Origin: Actinomadura craniellae
GTDB taxonomy: Bacteria > Actinomycetota > Actinomycetes > Streptosporangiales > Streptosporangiaceae
DNA: 64,000 nt
NCBI RefSeq assembly: GCF_003289645.1
Contig: NZ_QLYX01000003.1
Coordinates: 434,001-498,000 of the forward strand
Direction of reading: 5' to 3'
Shown: positions 16,448 to 24,593 of the stretch, piece after piece
Numbering within the stretch: the first letter of the stretch is position 1
Layout of the letters: each line of letters begins with the position of its first letter
The notes under the pieces: model-generated
Told to the model about the DNA's origin: nothing
The model's database searches: none
Seen by the model: the letters and a program-made list of their open reading frames with translations, nothing else
Made by a program: the position numbers and the translations under genes

Positions 16448-16497
16448 TGATCCTTCAGCATCCGGTGCGTCACAGCGCCCCGGATGCTGAAGGATCA
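16448..16497. repeat. GATCCTTC-family hairpin (copy 2)
   Basis: An 18-bp perfect stem: TGATCCTTCAGCATCCGG at 16448-16465 with its complement at 16480-16497, and a 14-base loop (TGCGTCACAGCGCC). It begins 14 bp after the P450 stop and is the likely terminator. Confidence 0.85.
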
Positions 16498-16524
16498 CGG
16501 CCACATGCGCCCTCACCAGGTGAC

Positions 16525-16566
16525 CCTTCGGCTTTCGGTGCGCCATAGCGCCTCGAAAGCCGAAGG
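16525..16566. repeat. GATCCTTC-family hairpin (copy 3)
   Basis: A 13-bp perfect stem, CCTTCGGCTTTCG at 16525-16537 with 16554-16566, and a GC-rich loop containing GCGCCATAGCGCC. Outer bases TGACC/GGATAAGGATCA show small changes from the other copies. Confidence 0.75.
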
Positions 16567-16585
16567 ATAAGGATCACGTCCGGGA

Positions 16586-16660
16586 GGCAGGTGTTCGCTG
16601 ATCCTTCAGCATCCGGGCGCTGTAGCGCTCTGGATCCTGAAGGATCAGCGAACACCTGCC
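16586..16660. repeat. GATCCTTC-family hairpin (copy 4, longest outer stem)
   Basis: A 24-bp perfect outer stem, 16586-16609 with 16637-16660, then a one-base mismatch and a further 4-bp stem (ATCC/GGAT) before the loop. The repeat core TGATCCTTCAGCATCC is flanked by GTTCGC, so complementarity extends beyond the shared core. Confidence 0.85.
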
Positions 16661-16666
16661 TTGGAT

Positions 16667-16722
16667 CCGTGATCCTTCGGCTTTCGAGGCGTCAGAGCGC
16701 CTCGAAAGCCGAAGGATCACGG
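16667..16722. repeat. GATCCTTC-family hairpin (copy 5, 25-bp stem)
   Basis: A 25-bp perfect stem, 16667-16691 with 16698-16722, closed by the six-base loop TCAGAG. It ends 15 bp before the PaaX stop codon, so it serves the convergent side of the intergenic region. Confidence 0.85.
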
Positions 16723-16736
16723 GGCAGGGGCCCTGG

Positions 16737-17666
16737 TCAGGGGTGGGTGGGGGCCGTGGTGGCGGTGTGCTGGTGGACTAGGGGGGCCAGGGTGGGGGAG
16801 TGGCGGGCGACGACCTGGCGGACGCGGATTTCGGCGAGCGGGCCGAGCGAGTTGTAGAGTTCGACGAACACCTCGTAGGCCCGGCGCCGGGGCCAGTCGG
16901 CGGGCAGTAGTTCCTCGGGCAGCTCCGGGTCCAGGTTGGGGAAGTGCCGCCAGGTGTCCATCACCGCGGTGCGGGCCAGCAGCGCCTCGGCGGCGCTGAT
17001 CGCGCCCGCCCGGGTGCGCGCGAGCAGGTCCCCCCGCTCGGCGACGAACGCGTCGTAGTGGGATCGCAGGTCGTCGAGGTCCCAGGCGTCGAGCGGGTCG
17101 CAGCCCTGCGGGACGCCGGGGGGCGCCTGCGCGGTGAGCACGGTGTAGGTGCGCACGCCCAGTTCGGCCAGCGACTCGGCGGCGGCCTGCTCCCCGTCCC
17201 GCGGTGACACCCACACCCCGTCGTAGAGCGGGGCGAACCCGTACCAGCGCAGCCGGTTGCGCGCGGCGTGCCGCACGTCGCGCTGCTCTTCGGGGACGGA
17301 GAAGGCCACGACCCGCCACAGCCCGTCCCAGGGCCGGGTGGCGAGGCCGAACGACATGATCCGCTGCATGCCGTCGCTGAGCACCCGGGCGGCCCGGTCG
17401 GTGAGGCCGTAGGAGGTGCGGCGCCCCAGCTTGGACGACTCCAGCAGCCCGCGCCGGGCCAGCCGGCTGAGCGCGGCCCGGGCGGCCACCGCCGAGATCC
17501 CGAACTCGCCGAGCAGTTCCACCAGCGCGGCCGAGGGCAGATGCTCGTCCCGGCCGTACCAGTAGTCGCCCAGCAGGGTGATGAGAAGATGCTGCGGCTG
17601 GGGTCCGCTCTGCGTCCGCGGCAGTTTGAGCTCCGCCGGGGAGTCGCCGTTCGTCGAGGGCGCCAT
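16737..17666 (-). CDS. PaaX-family transcriptional repressor
   Basis: A 309-residue PaaX-type regulator. Residues 20-95 form the winged helix (QHLLITLLGDYWYGRDEHLPSA, AARAALSRLARRGLLESS, LTDRAARVLSDGMQRI). The central part RPWDGLWRVVAFSVPEEQRDVR and RLRWYGFAPLYDGVWVSP matches the PaaX core, and MDTWRHFPNLDPELPEELLPADWP matches the C-terminal domain. PaaX proteins repress phenylacetyl-CoA or other aromatic-CoA pathways and respond to acyl-CoA ligands. No paa genes lie nearby; the P450 pair, the CaiB operon or the 25.6-28.3 kb operon are possible targets. ATG 17666 is close to an AT-containing divergent region up to the STAND gene. Confidence 0.88.
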   Translation of the reverse strand: MAPSTNGDSPAELKLPRTQSGPQPQHLLITLLGDYWYGRDEHLPSAALVELLGEFGISAVAARAALSRLARRGLLESSKLGRRTSYGLTDRAARVLSDGMQRIMSFGLATRPWDGLWRVVAFSVPEEQRDVRHAARNRLRWYGFAPLYDGVWVSPRDGEQAAAESLAELGVRTYTVLTAQAPPGVPQGCDPLDAWDLDDLRSHYDAFVAERGDLLARTRAGAISAAEALLARTAVMDTWRHFPNLDPELPEELLPADWPRRRAYEVFVELYNSLGPLAEIRVRQVVARHSPTLAPLVHQHTATTAPTHP

Positions 17667-17906
17667 GGCCCCAGTCTATAGATGACACGGCAGCAATCGG
17701 TCGTAACCTCTAATGCATACCTTCTAATTCGTGACCCAGGCCGCATACGGGCCGATGTCACTTCATGCCCCCTGCATCTTCGCGATCCGGACCCGGGATG
17801 CGGGCGAGGGTGGCCACCCGGGGACTTGTGGCCGGTACCGATGAGGGGCAAGGCTGGGGGCGTTCCACCGGGCAGTGTCCGCGCAAGGCGCTTTCGGAGG
17901 TCGTTG

Positions 17907-20900
17907 ATGCCACGCCGGGCGAGACGGAACCGAGGAGCGGGCCGCATCGAGCCGCCGGCCGAGCCGATGGTCAACCGAACGCTGGAGCTGGACCTGCTCA
18001 AGGAGCATCTGGCCCGGGTGATACGGGGCGAGCCGGGCCACGCGGTGCTGCTGCTCGGGGAGTCCGGCGTCGGCAAGTCACGCCTTGCGGGTGAGGCGGT
18101 GGCCGAGGCCGATCGGCTGGGGACCTTCGCCATCACGGCGCAGTGCCTCGGCCACGGCGCGGAGCCGCTGCTGCCCATCCGGGACGCGATGGCGATCCAC
18201 CTGGGCCGCAACTCCGAGAGCATCCGCCGGACGCTGACCGGGGCCGCGCCGAGGCTGCTGGACGCGATCCCGTTCATCGGGACGTTCCTCGGCAAGCTCG
18301 GCGAGACCTGGGTGGAAGGCCGGCAACCTCGCGGCGCCTCCACCGAAGGCGTGTACGAGGCGCTGGCCGGGGTGCTGATCGGCATCTCGGAACGGCACGG
18401 CCTGCTCCTGCTGGTCGAGGACCTGCACCAGGCCGACCAGGACACACTGTTCTTCCTGAACTACCTGCTGCGCAAGATCCGAGGCCACCGGGTGCTGGCC
18501 GTGTTCACCATGCAAGAAGAGCGGTTGCGGGACGTCCCCCAGCTGGCCGACCTGGTGGCGCAGTGGACCGCCGAGGGCTACGGCGTGCTGACCGTGCTCC
18601 CACTGGAGCGGGCGCACGTCGGCGAGTACGTGCAGATGGCTGCGGCGCTGGGTGAGCCGCCCGATGACAAACTGGTCGACCGGCTGTTCGGGCTGACCGG
18701 CGGGAACCCGTTCTTCCTGAAGGAGACGCTCCAACTGCTTTCCGCTCAGGATCCTCCGGCGGGCACGGAACCGGTCTCCATCCCACCACGGGTCGACGCC
18801 GTGCTGCGGCGGCGGCTGGGCCGGGCCGACACCCAGGTCATGCGCTTCCTGGAGGCCGCCGCGGTCGTCGTGGAGACGGCGCAGGAGATCGAGCCCGTCG
18901 CGCACGTGATGGACGCCGACCTGGCCGCCGCGATCCAGGCCCTGACGGCTGCCTGTGAACTGCGCCTGATGCGGGAAGGCGCCAACGGCGAGATCGGTTT
19001 CATCCACGCGTTGATGCAGCGCGCGGTCTACCAGGACATGGGGGCCAACTCCCGGCGTTTCCTGCACTCCCGGGCGGCGGAGTGGTTCGAGCGCGAGGGG
19101 CGCTTCGCGTCGGCCGCGTTTCATTTCGAACGGGCCGAGAACATCGAGAGCATGGTGCGGGCCGCGCTGGAGGCAGCGTCCCACGCCGAACAGGCCGGGA
19201 TGTACCACTCGGCGCTCGGGTTCTACCAGAAGGCACGGCCCTACGTGGAAATCGAACAGATCGGCCCACCGCTCGGCCGGGCCCTCATCACCATGGGGAA
19301 CTGGGACCAGGCACAGGAACTGATCGACCAGTTACCCGAGGACGACGGAGGGGTCCGACTGCTCCGCGCGGAGCTGCGGTTCGTGCGCGGCGACTTCCAC
19401 GGCGCCCGGGTAGAGGCCCGGGCGGCGCTGGACACCCGTACTGCCGAGGCGCTGGTGAAACTCGCGGACATCGAGCTCTACCTGGGCGAATTTCCCGCCG
19501 CCCAGGAACACGTCCGCCGGGCGCTCGACACGATCGGTCCCGGCCTGGTCCCGTTGCGGGCCCGTTGCCTGGGCATGCTGGGCGCCACCGAGTTCTTCGC
19601 GGGTGACGTCGACGAGGGCAGAACGCGTTTCGAGGAGGCGCTCCGATTGCTGCTCGACGAGCCGGAGAACGAACTGGACGTGCTCGCATACGCGACTCTG
19701 CTCGGCAACCTGGGCAACGTCGCCGAGGCGCAGGGAGACTGGGCGGCGGCCGAACAGCGCCATGCGGAGGCGCTGCGGCTACGCCGGGAGGTGGCCGACG
19801 CCCGGGGTGCACTGCACAGCCTGCATGCCCTTGGCCGGTGCCGGATCGGGCTCGGCGACGTCAACGGGGGCCATGCGCTGTACGCCGAGACCGAGCGCCT
19901 TGCCGCGGATCTCGGCGAGGCGCTGGAAAGGGCGAAGCTCGCGCACACCCGGGGAGAACTGAGGCTGCGTGCGGGCGACCCCGTGGCGGCCGCCGAACTG
20001 GTGGGCTCCGCGCTCGAGGTGTTCTCCCGGACCCGGACGCACTACGACGTCACACACGCGCGGGTCACCCTCGCCGCCGCGACCCTGGCAACCGGCCGGG
20101 AACGGGCCGGGGTCGAGCTCGCCGCCGCTGCCCGGGCCTCGATCGAGTCCAAGCGGTACGGGCTGCTGCGCCGCATCCGCCCGGAGACGGCGTACCCGCT
20201 CGCGGACCGTGTTGCAGGTGCGCTCACCGCCTACGCCTGCGGTGACGCGCTCGGTCTCCCGTACGAGGGTTCCCCGCCGTCGGAGGCCGCCGCGGAGCAG
20301 ATCGAACGGCTGCGCCCCCGGGAGGGCTGGGCGCCGGGCGCCACTTCGGACGACACCGCGCTCACCATGCTGGTGGCCCGGCATCTGGTCGAGCGGGAGG
20401 GGAACGGCGCCGCGCACGCGTTCCTGGAACTGCTGGCGGCACAGGATCCGCCGGTTCCCGGGATGGGCCCGTCGACGACCGCGGCGATCGAACACTTCCG
20501 CCGTACCGGGCGGCCGCCCGAGTCGGGCGGGACTTCCAACGGGGCTCCGATGCGGGCGCTTCCGGTCGGTTGGGCCACTCCGCTGGACGCCCCCGACCGG
20601 CGGCGGCAACTCGCCCTGGAGATGACCCGGGCGACCCACCCCGACCCGGACGCGGCCTGCGCGGCCGGCGTGGTCGCCGCTTGTGCGTCCTGGGCTTTGG
20701 AGGGAGCGTCACCGCGGCTGCTGCTGGAGGTGGCGGTCGAGGAGGAACGGGCCGCCGCGCGGGAGTACGGGGCCGGTGACCGGCTGGCGGGCCTGCTCGC
20801 CGAACTGGCCGCCGGGCGGTGGCGGTCTCCGGATCAGGGCATCGGCCTGGACCCGGGAGAGACCGTCACGGCCGCACTGTCCTGCGTGCTGGAGGCCCGC

Positions 20901-21098
20901 GACCTGCGTGATGGCCTGCTCCGGGCGGTGCGGCTCGGTGGCGACACCGACACCGTCGCCGCCATCACCGGCGGGCTGCTCGGCTCCCGGTTGACCCGGG
21001 CGGAGGTGTTCGCGGTGCTGCCCTGGCACGTGGACGTGCGGCTGCCCGAGGTCGTGGAGGTCTCGGCCGGGCTTGCCGCAGTGCGGGCGGAGGGTTGA
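17907..21098 (+). CDS. STAND-type ATPase / TPR / ADP-ribosylglycohydrolase fusion
   Basis: A 1063-residue three-part protein. An AAA/STAND ATPase has Walker A GESGVGKS at residues 51-58 and a Walker B-like LLLLVEDLHQAD near 170. About 400 residues of TPR-like helical repeats follow (AEQRHAEALRLRREVADARG and similar). From about residue 763 there is an ADP-ribosylglycohydrolase (ARH/DraG) domain: VAGALTAYACGDALGLPYEG, the metal site SDDT near 813, NGAPMR, and GGDTDT near 1011, all intact. The ARH domain should remove ADP-ribose from proteins, nucleic acids or small molecules. The ATPase-repeat part looks like a ligand-gated switch, as in SARP/LuxR-type and NLR-like sensors. CGGAGG at 17895-17900 sets the ATG; upstream codons are not protein-like. 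The 3' end overlaps the SIR2-like gene by 134 bp. Confidence 0.88.
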   Translation: MPRRARRNRGAGRIEPPAEPMVNRTLELDLLKEHLARVIRGEPGHAVLLLGESGVGKSRLAGEAVAEADRLGTFAITAQCLGHGAEPLLPIRDAMAIHLGRNSESIRRTLTGAAPRLLDAIPFIGTFLGKLGETWVEGRQPRGASTEGVYEALAGVLIGISERHGLLLLVEDLHQADQDTLFFLNYLLRKIRGHRVLAVFTMQEERLRDVPQLADLVAQWTAEGYGVLTVLPLERAHVGEYVQMAAALGEPPDDKLVDRLFGLTGGNPFFLKETLQLLSAQDPPAGTEPVSIPPRVDAVLRRRLGRADTQVMRFLEAAAVVVETAQEIEPVAHVMDADLAAAIQALTAACELRLMREGANGEIGFIHALMQRAVYQDMGANSRRFLHSRAAEWFEREGRFASAAFHFERAENIESMVRAALEAASHAEQAGMYHSALGFYQKARPYVEIEQIGPPLGRALITMGNWDQAQELIDQLPEDDGGVRLLRAELRFVRGDFHGARVEARAALDTRTAEALVKLADIELYLGEFPAAQEHVRRALDTIGPGLVPLRARCLGMLGATEFFAGDVDEGRTRFEEALRLLLDEPENELDVLAYATLLGNLGNVAEAQGDWAAAEQRHAEALRLRREVADARGALHSLHALGRCRIGLGDVNGGHALYAETERLAADLGEALERAKLAHTRGELRLRAGDPVAAAELVGSALEVFSRTRTHYDVTHARVTLAAATLATGRERAGVELAAAARASIESKRYGLLRRIRPETAYPLADRVAGALTAYACGDALGLPYEGSPPSEAAAEQIERLRPREGWAPGATSDDTALTMLVARHLVEREGNGAAHAFLELLAAQDPPVPGMGPSTTAAIEHFRRTGRPPESGGTSNGAPMRALPVGWATPLDAPDRRRQLALEMTRATHPDPDAACAAGVVAACASWALEGASPRLLLEVAVEEERAAAREYGAGDRLAGLLAELAAGRWRSPDQGIGLDPGETVTAALSCVLEARDLRDGLLRAVRLGGDTDTVAAITGGLLGSRLTRAEVFAVLPWHVDVRLPEVVEVSAGLAAVRAEG

Positions 21099-22608
21099 GC
21101 CGAGCCCGCACGGCCGCGATCTCCGCCAGCCCGGCCGGGTCGTCCAGATGGGCGTAGACCCGGGCGGCCCAGTCGAGTTCGCGGAGCATCCGCGCGGAGA
21201 CGGGGCGGCGGAGCAGCAGGGCCAACTGCACGTGCCGGACGCACAGGGACGCGTGCGTCCGCCCGACCCCGGGGATCCGTGTCTCGGCTCGGGCGAGGGC
21301 ACGGCGCACCAGGACGGTGAGGTATCGGCCGAGCGCCCACCGCCACCACCGGCGGCGCGGGCCGCGCAGCAGCATCGCGGTGGCCGCGGCTTCCACCGCC
21401 CTGACCCGGTCCCCGCCCGCCAAGGAGATCAGGGCCGAGGCGGGGGCGGAGTGCGCGAGCCCGGCCAGCGCGTAGGCGCGCACCTGTGCGGGGGCGCCCG
21501 GGGTGCGGGCGGCTCGGAGCCGGAGCGCCCGGGCCTCGGCGCGGTCCCCAGGAGCATCCCGGCGATCCAGGGCCGTGGCGAGCCTGGCCTTGATGCGGGC
21601 GGTCGGGATCCGCGTGCTCAACCGGCGGAACACTTCGATCGCCTCGTCGTGACGGCCGGAGTCCGACAGCATCCACGCGCATGCCTGCGCCGGAAGCCCG
21701 GTGGGCAGCCGGCGCCAGGCCTCGAACGCCGTCGCGTATCCGGCCGTGGCGGCGTGGACCCGCGGCCAGGGCGGCAGGTCCTCCGCGAGCGTGGCCCGCA
21801 GCCCGCTCTCCGGATCGGCCAGCACCGGTTGTTCCGGGCTGATCTCCCGGAGCCGGCCGGCCAGATGGGGATCGACGCGTTGGGCGACCCACGCGAAGGC
21901 TCCCGGGCGCAGGCGGGACACCAGTGCGTCCGCACAGTCGAGGTCGGCACCGGAGTAGCCGGTGACCAGGACGAACCCGCTGCCGGTGAGCGAGTCGAGC
22001 ACCGCGAGGCGGGCCGCGCCCAGATGGACGGACTCGGCGAGGTCCATCGGGGGGCGGGCCGGTAGCAGCATCTCCGGAGAACCCGCTGAGCCACGCAGTT
22101 TGACCAGCAGCGCCCCGTTCGTCCGGCCGAGGTCGCGCGGGCGGGTGACGACGGTCAGCGGTGGTGCGTCGCGTGGGAACCGTTTCCGCCAGGCGGCCAG
22201 AGCGGGGAAGAAGCACCCGGGTGTTCCGGGGGGCAGGTCGGCTCGGCCGGAGAGCAGCGCATAAGCGCGCTCGATGCCGTCGTCGAAGTTGAGCGTGACA
22301 TGCATGCCGGACGTCGCGAGCCGCCAGGCGGACAGCAGGTGCGCCGCACCTGGCACCACCAGGCCGAAGCATGACAGTACCGCCGCGGCGTGGCCGTCGC
22401 CGGGTTCCGCGCAGGCGTGCAACCGGGCGATCACGTTCCAGTGGCGGGTCCGCAGCGTCGTGCGCCCCGCCGCGGTGACCACGCCCGGGGCGACGGCGTC
22501 GGCGGCGTCCAGGCATACGTCGATCAGATCGTGATGGAACGCGGCGCCGAGAGGCAGGGCCGCGGGGGGATCGGCGGAAAGACCGGCGCCACTGAACACG
22601 TTGAACAC
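20965..22608 (-). CDS. SIR2-like protein with C-terminal helical repeats
   Basis: About 547 residues. The N-terminal 250 carry SIR2_2-type signatures: FNVFSGAGLSADPPAALPLG (NAD-binding GAG-S), VTLNFDDGIERA (equivalent to TxNxD), LLVKLRGSAGS (equivalent to KLHG) and FVLVTGYSGADLD. The catalytic His of KLHG is Arg here. The rest is Arg/Ala-rich helical repeats. In known defence proteins (ThsA, DSR, SIR2-Argonaute pairs) such domains hydrolyse NAD on phage infection. The start is uncertain: GTG 22608 keeps the whole domain; TTG 22641 is possible. The C-terminal 45 residues overlap the STAND gene in antisense and are low-complexity. Confidence 0.72.
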   Translation of the reverse strand: MFNVFSGAGLSADPPAALPLGAAFHHDLIDVCLDAADAVAPGVVTAAGRTTLRTRHWNVIARLHACAEPGDGHAAAVLSCFGLVVPGAAHLLSAWRLATSGMHVTLNFDDGIERAYALLSGRADLPPGTPGCFFPALAAWRKRFPRDAPPLTVVTRPRDLGRTNGALLVKLRGSAGSPEMLLPARPPMDLAESVHLGAARLAVLDSLTGSGFVLVTGYSGADLDCADALVSRLRPGAFAWVAQRVDPHLAGRLREISPEQPVLADPESGLRATLAEDLPPWPRVHAATAGYATAFEAWRRLPTGLPAQACAWMLSDSGRHDEAIEVFRRLSTRIPTARIKARLATALDRRDAPGDRAEARALRLRAARTPGAPAQVRAYALAGLAHSAPASALISLAGGDRVRAVEAAATAMLLRGPRRRWWRWALGRYLTVLVRRALARAETRIPGVGRTHASLCVRHVQLALLLRRPVSARMLRELDWAARVYAHLDDPAGLAEIAAVRARLNPPPALRQARPRPPRPRAAARPRARAAPRTPPPGSTGSRAARR

Positions 22609-22706
22609 GGGAAGGACCCCCGCTCCGGATTCGCTGCCCAAGATTCTGCGCCCGGCCACCGGCCCTGACAATGCCGGACGGCCCCGCGATCCTGTTGCGG
22701 GCGTGT

Positions 22707-23339
22707 TCACAGCCGCTGGCTGATCGCCACCCAGCGCTGGCCGATGGTGATGGAGGAGAGCAAGGCCACGGCGATCGTCGCCAGGAGCAACTGGTCGACG
22801 ACCAAGCCGAGGATCAGAATTCTTTTGCGGTTCGTGAGCGGGGCGAGGCCCATTTGAAAAATGCGATTCAGTGCGTCGTGGGTCATCTCTCGGGTCGCGA
22901 TGGCCGCTTCGCCCTTGGCTTTGACATAGCTCACGCAGAGTGCGGCGCCGCAGGCCGCGACCGCCCATACGGCGGCGCCGCGGGGGCCGGTCATGGTGAG
23001 GTGGTAGGCGATGCCGCAGAAGAGCACCACTTCGGACACCCGGTCCGCGGTGGCGTCCAGCAGCATCCCGCGGGCACTCGCCCGCCCTTGTAGGCGTGCG
23101 AGTTCCCCATCAAGGAGATCGGCGGGCAGGGACACGGCCAGGAGCAGCGCACCTGGGAGCAGGTGGCCGAGCGCCACCAGGCCGGCGGCCAGGGCCTGGA
23201 TCCCGACACCGGCGGCGGTCACCGTGTTCGCGGTGATCCTCCCCCGGCCGATCCGGTCGATCACGACGGCCAGTCGTAATATCACACGGCGCATGCGTGT
23301 CGTCCCGCGATCGTTCATCGCGTTTCTAGTGAATTCCAT
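22707..23339 (-). CDS. CDP-alcohol phosphatidyltransferase family protein
   Basis: An integral membrane enzyme (about 210 residues) that transfers a phospho-alcohol from a CDP-linked donor. The complete signature DxxDGxxARx8Gx3Dx3D is visible: DLLDGELAR, eight residues, GMLLDATAD. Four to six hydrophobic helices surround it. ATG 23339 has AGGA 7 bases upstream; an earlier ATG at 23411 would extend the protein by 24 residues but leaves only 8 bp to the divergent gene and has no ribosome site. Third-position GC is lower than in the neighbours, a hint of transfer. The substrate is unknown; the neighbouring nucleotidyltransferase could supply it. Confidence 0.82.
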   Translation of the reverse strand: MEFTRNAMNDRGTTRMRRVILRLAVVIDRIGRGRITANTVTAAGVGIQALAAGLVALGHLLPGALLLAVSLPADLLDGELARLQGRASARGMLLDATADRVSEVVLFCGIAYHLTMTGPRGAAVWAVAACGAALCVSYVKAKGEAAIATREMTHDALNRIFQMGLAPLTNRKRILILGLVVDQLLLATIAVALLSSITIGQRWVAISQRL

Positions 23340-23419
23340 GGCAACATCCTGGATCGCCACGGATCTCGCTTGTGCGTAATCCGACACAGATATTTCCGGG
23401 GTTTCTCTCATACTGAGGC

Positions 23420-24025
23420 ATGGGACTGCGTCTGGGGATTATGGGCGGCACTTTCGATCCTATTCACAACGCACATTTACTGAAAGCTGATGTGGTGGCG
23501 CGCAGCCTCGGGCTCGATGCGGTCGTTTTCATTCCCGCGGGCCAGCCCTGGCATAAGAACATGGCCGAGGTCTCCTCCGCTGCGGACCGCTACGCCATGA
23601 CGGTCATCGCGACGGCCACGGACCCCAGATTTTCGGTGAGCCGGGTGGAAATCGACCGGGGCGGCCCCACCTACACGGTGGACACCTTCCAGGAGTTACG
23701 GCGGGTCCTCGGCGAGCAGGTCGAACTGTTCCTCATCGCGGGCGCCGACGTGTTGAAGGGAATCCTCACCTGGCGGGAGGCTCGTCTGCTGCCCGAACTG
23801 ACCAATTTCGTCTTCTGCTCCCGGCCGGGACACCGGTTGCTCGCCGTCGGCCTGCCGCCGGAACGGGTCACCCTGCTGCACGTCCCGGAGAGGGGCATCT
23901 CGTCGACCTCGATCAGGAGGCGGGTCGGTTGCGGCGAGCCGATCCGCCATCTGGTGCCGGCCGCCGTGGCCGACTACATCGAATGCCGCGGTCTCTATCG
24001 GCCGGACCGCCTTCCTGTGACGTGA
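23420..24025 (+). CDS. NadD-type nicotinate mononucleotide adenylyltransferase paralogue
   Basis: A 201-residue nucleotidyltransferase of the NadD family, which joins ATP and nicotinate mononucleotide to give deamido-NAD. MGGTFDPIHNAH (residues 8-19) is the nucleotide-binding HxxH motif, AGQPWHKN and DRYAMTVIATATDPRFSVSR match NadD of actinobacteria closely, GGPTYTVDT follows, and GISSTSIRRRV near residue 160 is the second ATP-binding motif. It stands outside the usual obg-proBA-nadD-rsfS context, so a second copy is likely. TGAGG is only one base before the ATG; leaderless initiation is possible. The first 100 bases are noticeably AT-richer than the surroundings. Confidence 0.85.
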   Translation: MGLRLGIMGGTFDPIHNAHLLKADVVARSLGLDAVVFIPAGQPWHKNMAEVSSAADRYAMTVIATATDPRFSVSRVEIDRGGPTYTVDTFQELRRVLGEQVELFLIAGADVLKGILTWREARLLPELTNFVFCSRPGHRLLAVGLPPERVTLLHVPERGISSTSIRRRVGCGEPIRHLVPAAVADYIECRGLYRPDRLPVT

Positions 24026-24172
24026 CGGCGGACGGGCCCGGCGTATCGTGACCGGGCGGGGCGCCGGCTCCGTTCGGAATCTTTTCGCCGGGACGTCGAG
24101 AAGCCGGTGGGCGCTCCGATCCATGGGTGAGAGGCGCCCGCGATCGGGTGCCGCACCGTGAGGAGCGAAGTC

Positions 24173-24541
24173 GTGAAATATCTGCTGATCATGCACATGA
24201 ACCCGGCGGCCTGGGACGCGCTGCCGGAGGAGAAGCGCACCGAGGTGATGAACGGCCACGACGGCTTCATCAAGACGATCACCGAGTCCGGGGAGATGAT
24301 CGGAACCCAGGCGCTGGCCGACCCGGCGAACAGCGCGGTGGTCCGGGTGCGCGGCGGTGTCCCCGTGGTGACCGACGGCCCGTACCTGGAGGCCAAGGAG
24401 TTCCTGGCCGGCTACTACCTGGTGGACTGCGAGAGCAGGGAGCGCGCGATCGAACTGGCCGCCCTCATCCCGGACGCTTCGGTCGAGGGGTTCGGCATCG
24501 AGGTCCGCGCGGTCATGTTCTCCGCGGGCTTCGAGATGTGA
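24173..24541 (+). CDS. YCII/DGPF-family protein
   Basis: A 122-residue ferredoxin-like-fold protein with the conserved core VVTDGPYLEAKEFLAGYYLVDC, a variant of the DGPF motif, plus a C-terminal EVRAVMF strand. The GTG at 24173 is preferred over the one at 24158 because AGGAG (24161-24165) lies 7 bases before it and the protein then starts MKYLLIMH, as is usual. YCII proteins of this group are typically controlled by ECF42 sigma factors; one is encoded at 48.9 kb. Function unknown. Confidence 0.85.
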   Translation: MKYLLIMHMNPAAWDALPEEKRTEVMNGHDGFIKTITESGEMIGTQALADPANSAVVRVRGGVPVVTDGPYLEAKEFLAGYYLVDCESRERAIELAALIPDASVEGFGIEVRAVMFSAGFEM

Positions 24542-24593
24542 CCGCCCGGCCCCGCGCCCGGGATCCGGGCGCGGGGCCGCCGAGCCGTGGCGG

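Noticed and set aside
16448-16722. Possible CRISPR array in the hairpin cluster
   Set aside because: The units are themselves inverted repeats with different arm lengths and irregular spacing, there are no unique spacers of constant length, and no cas genes are in the window.
17682-17906. 75-codon N-terminal extension of the STAND-ARH protein
   Set aside because: The stretch is not protein-like (Cys/Pro/Arg-rich mixture), lies in the promoter region facing PaaX, and CGGAGG at 17895 marks the ATG at 17907.
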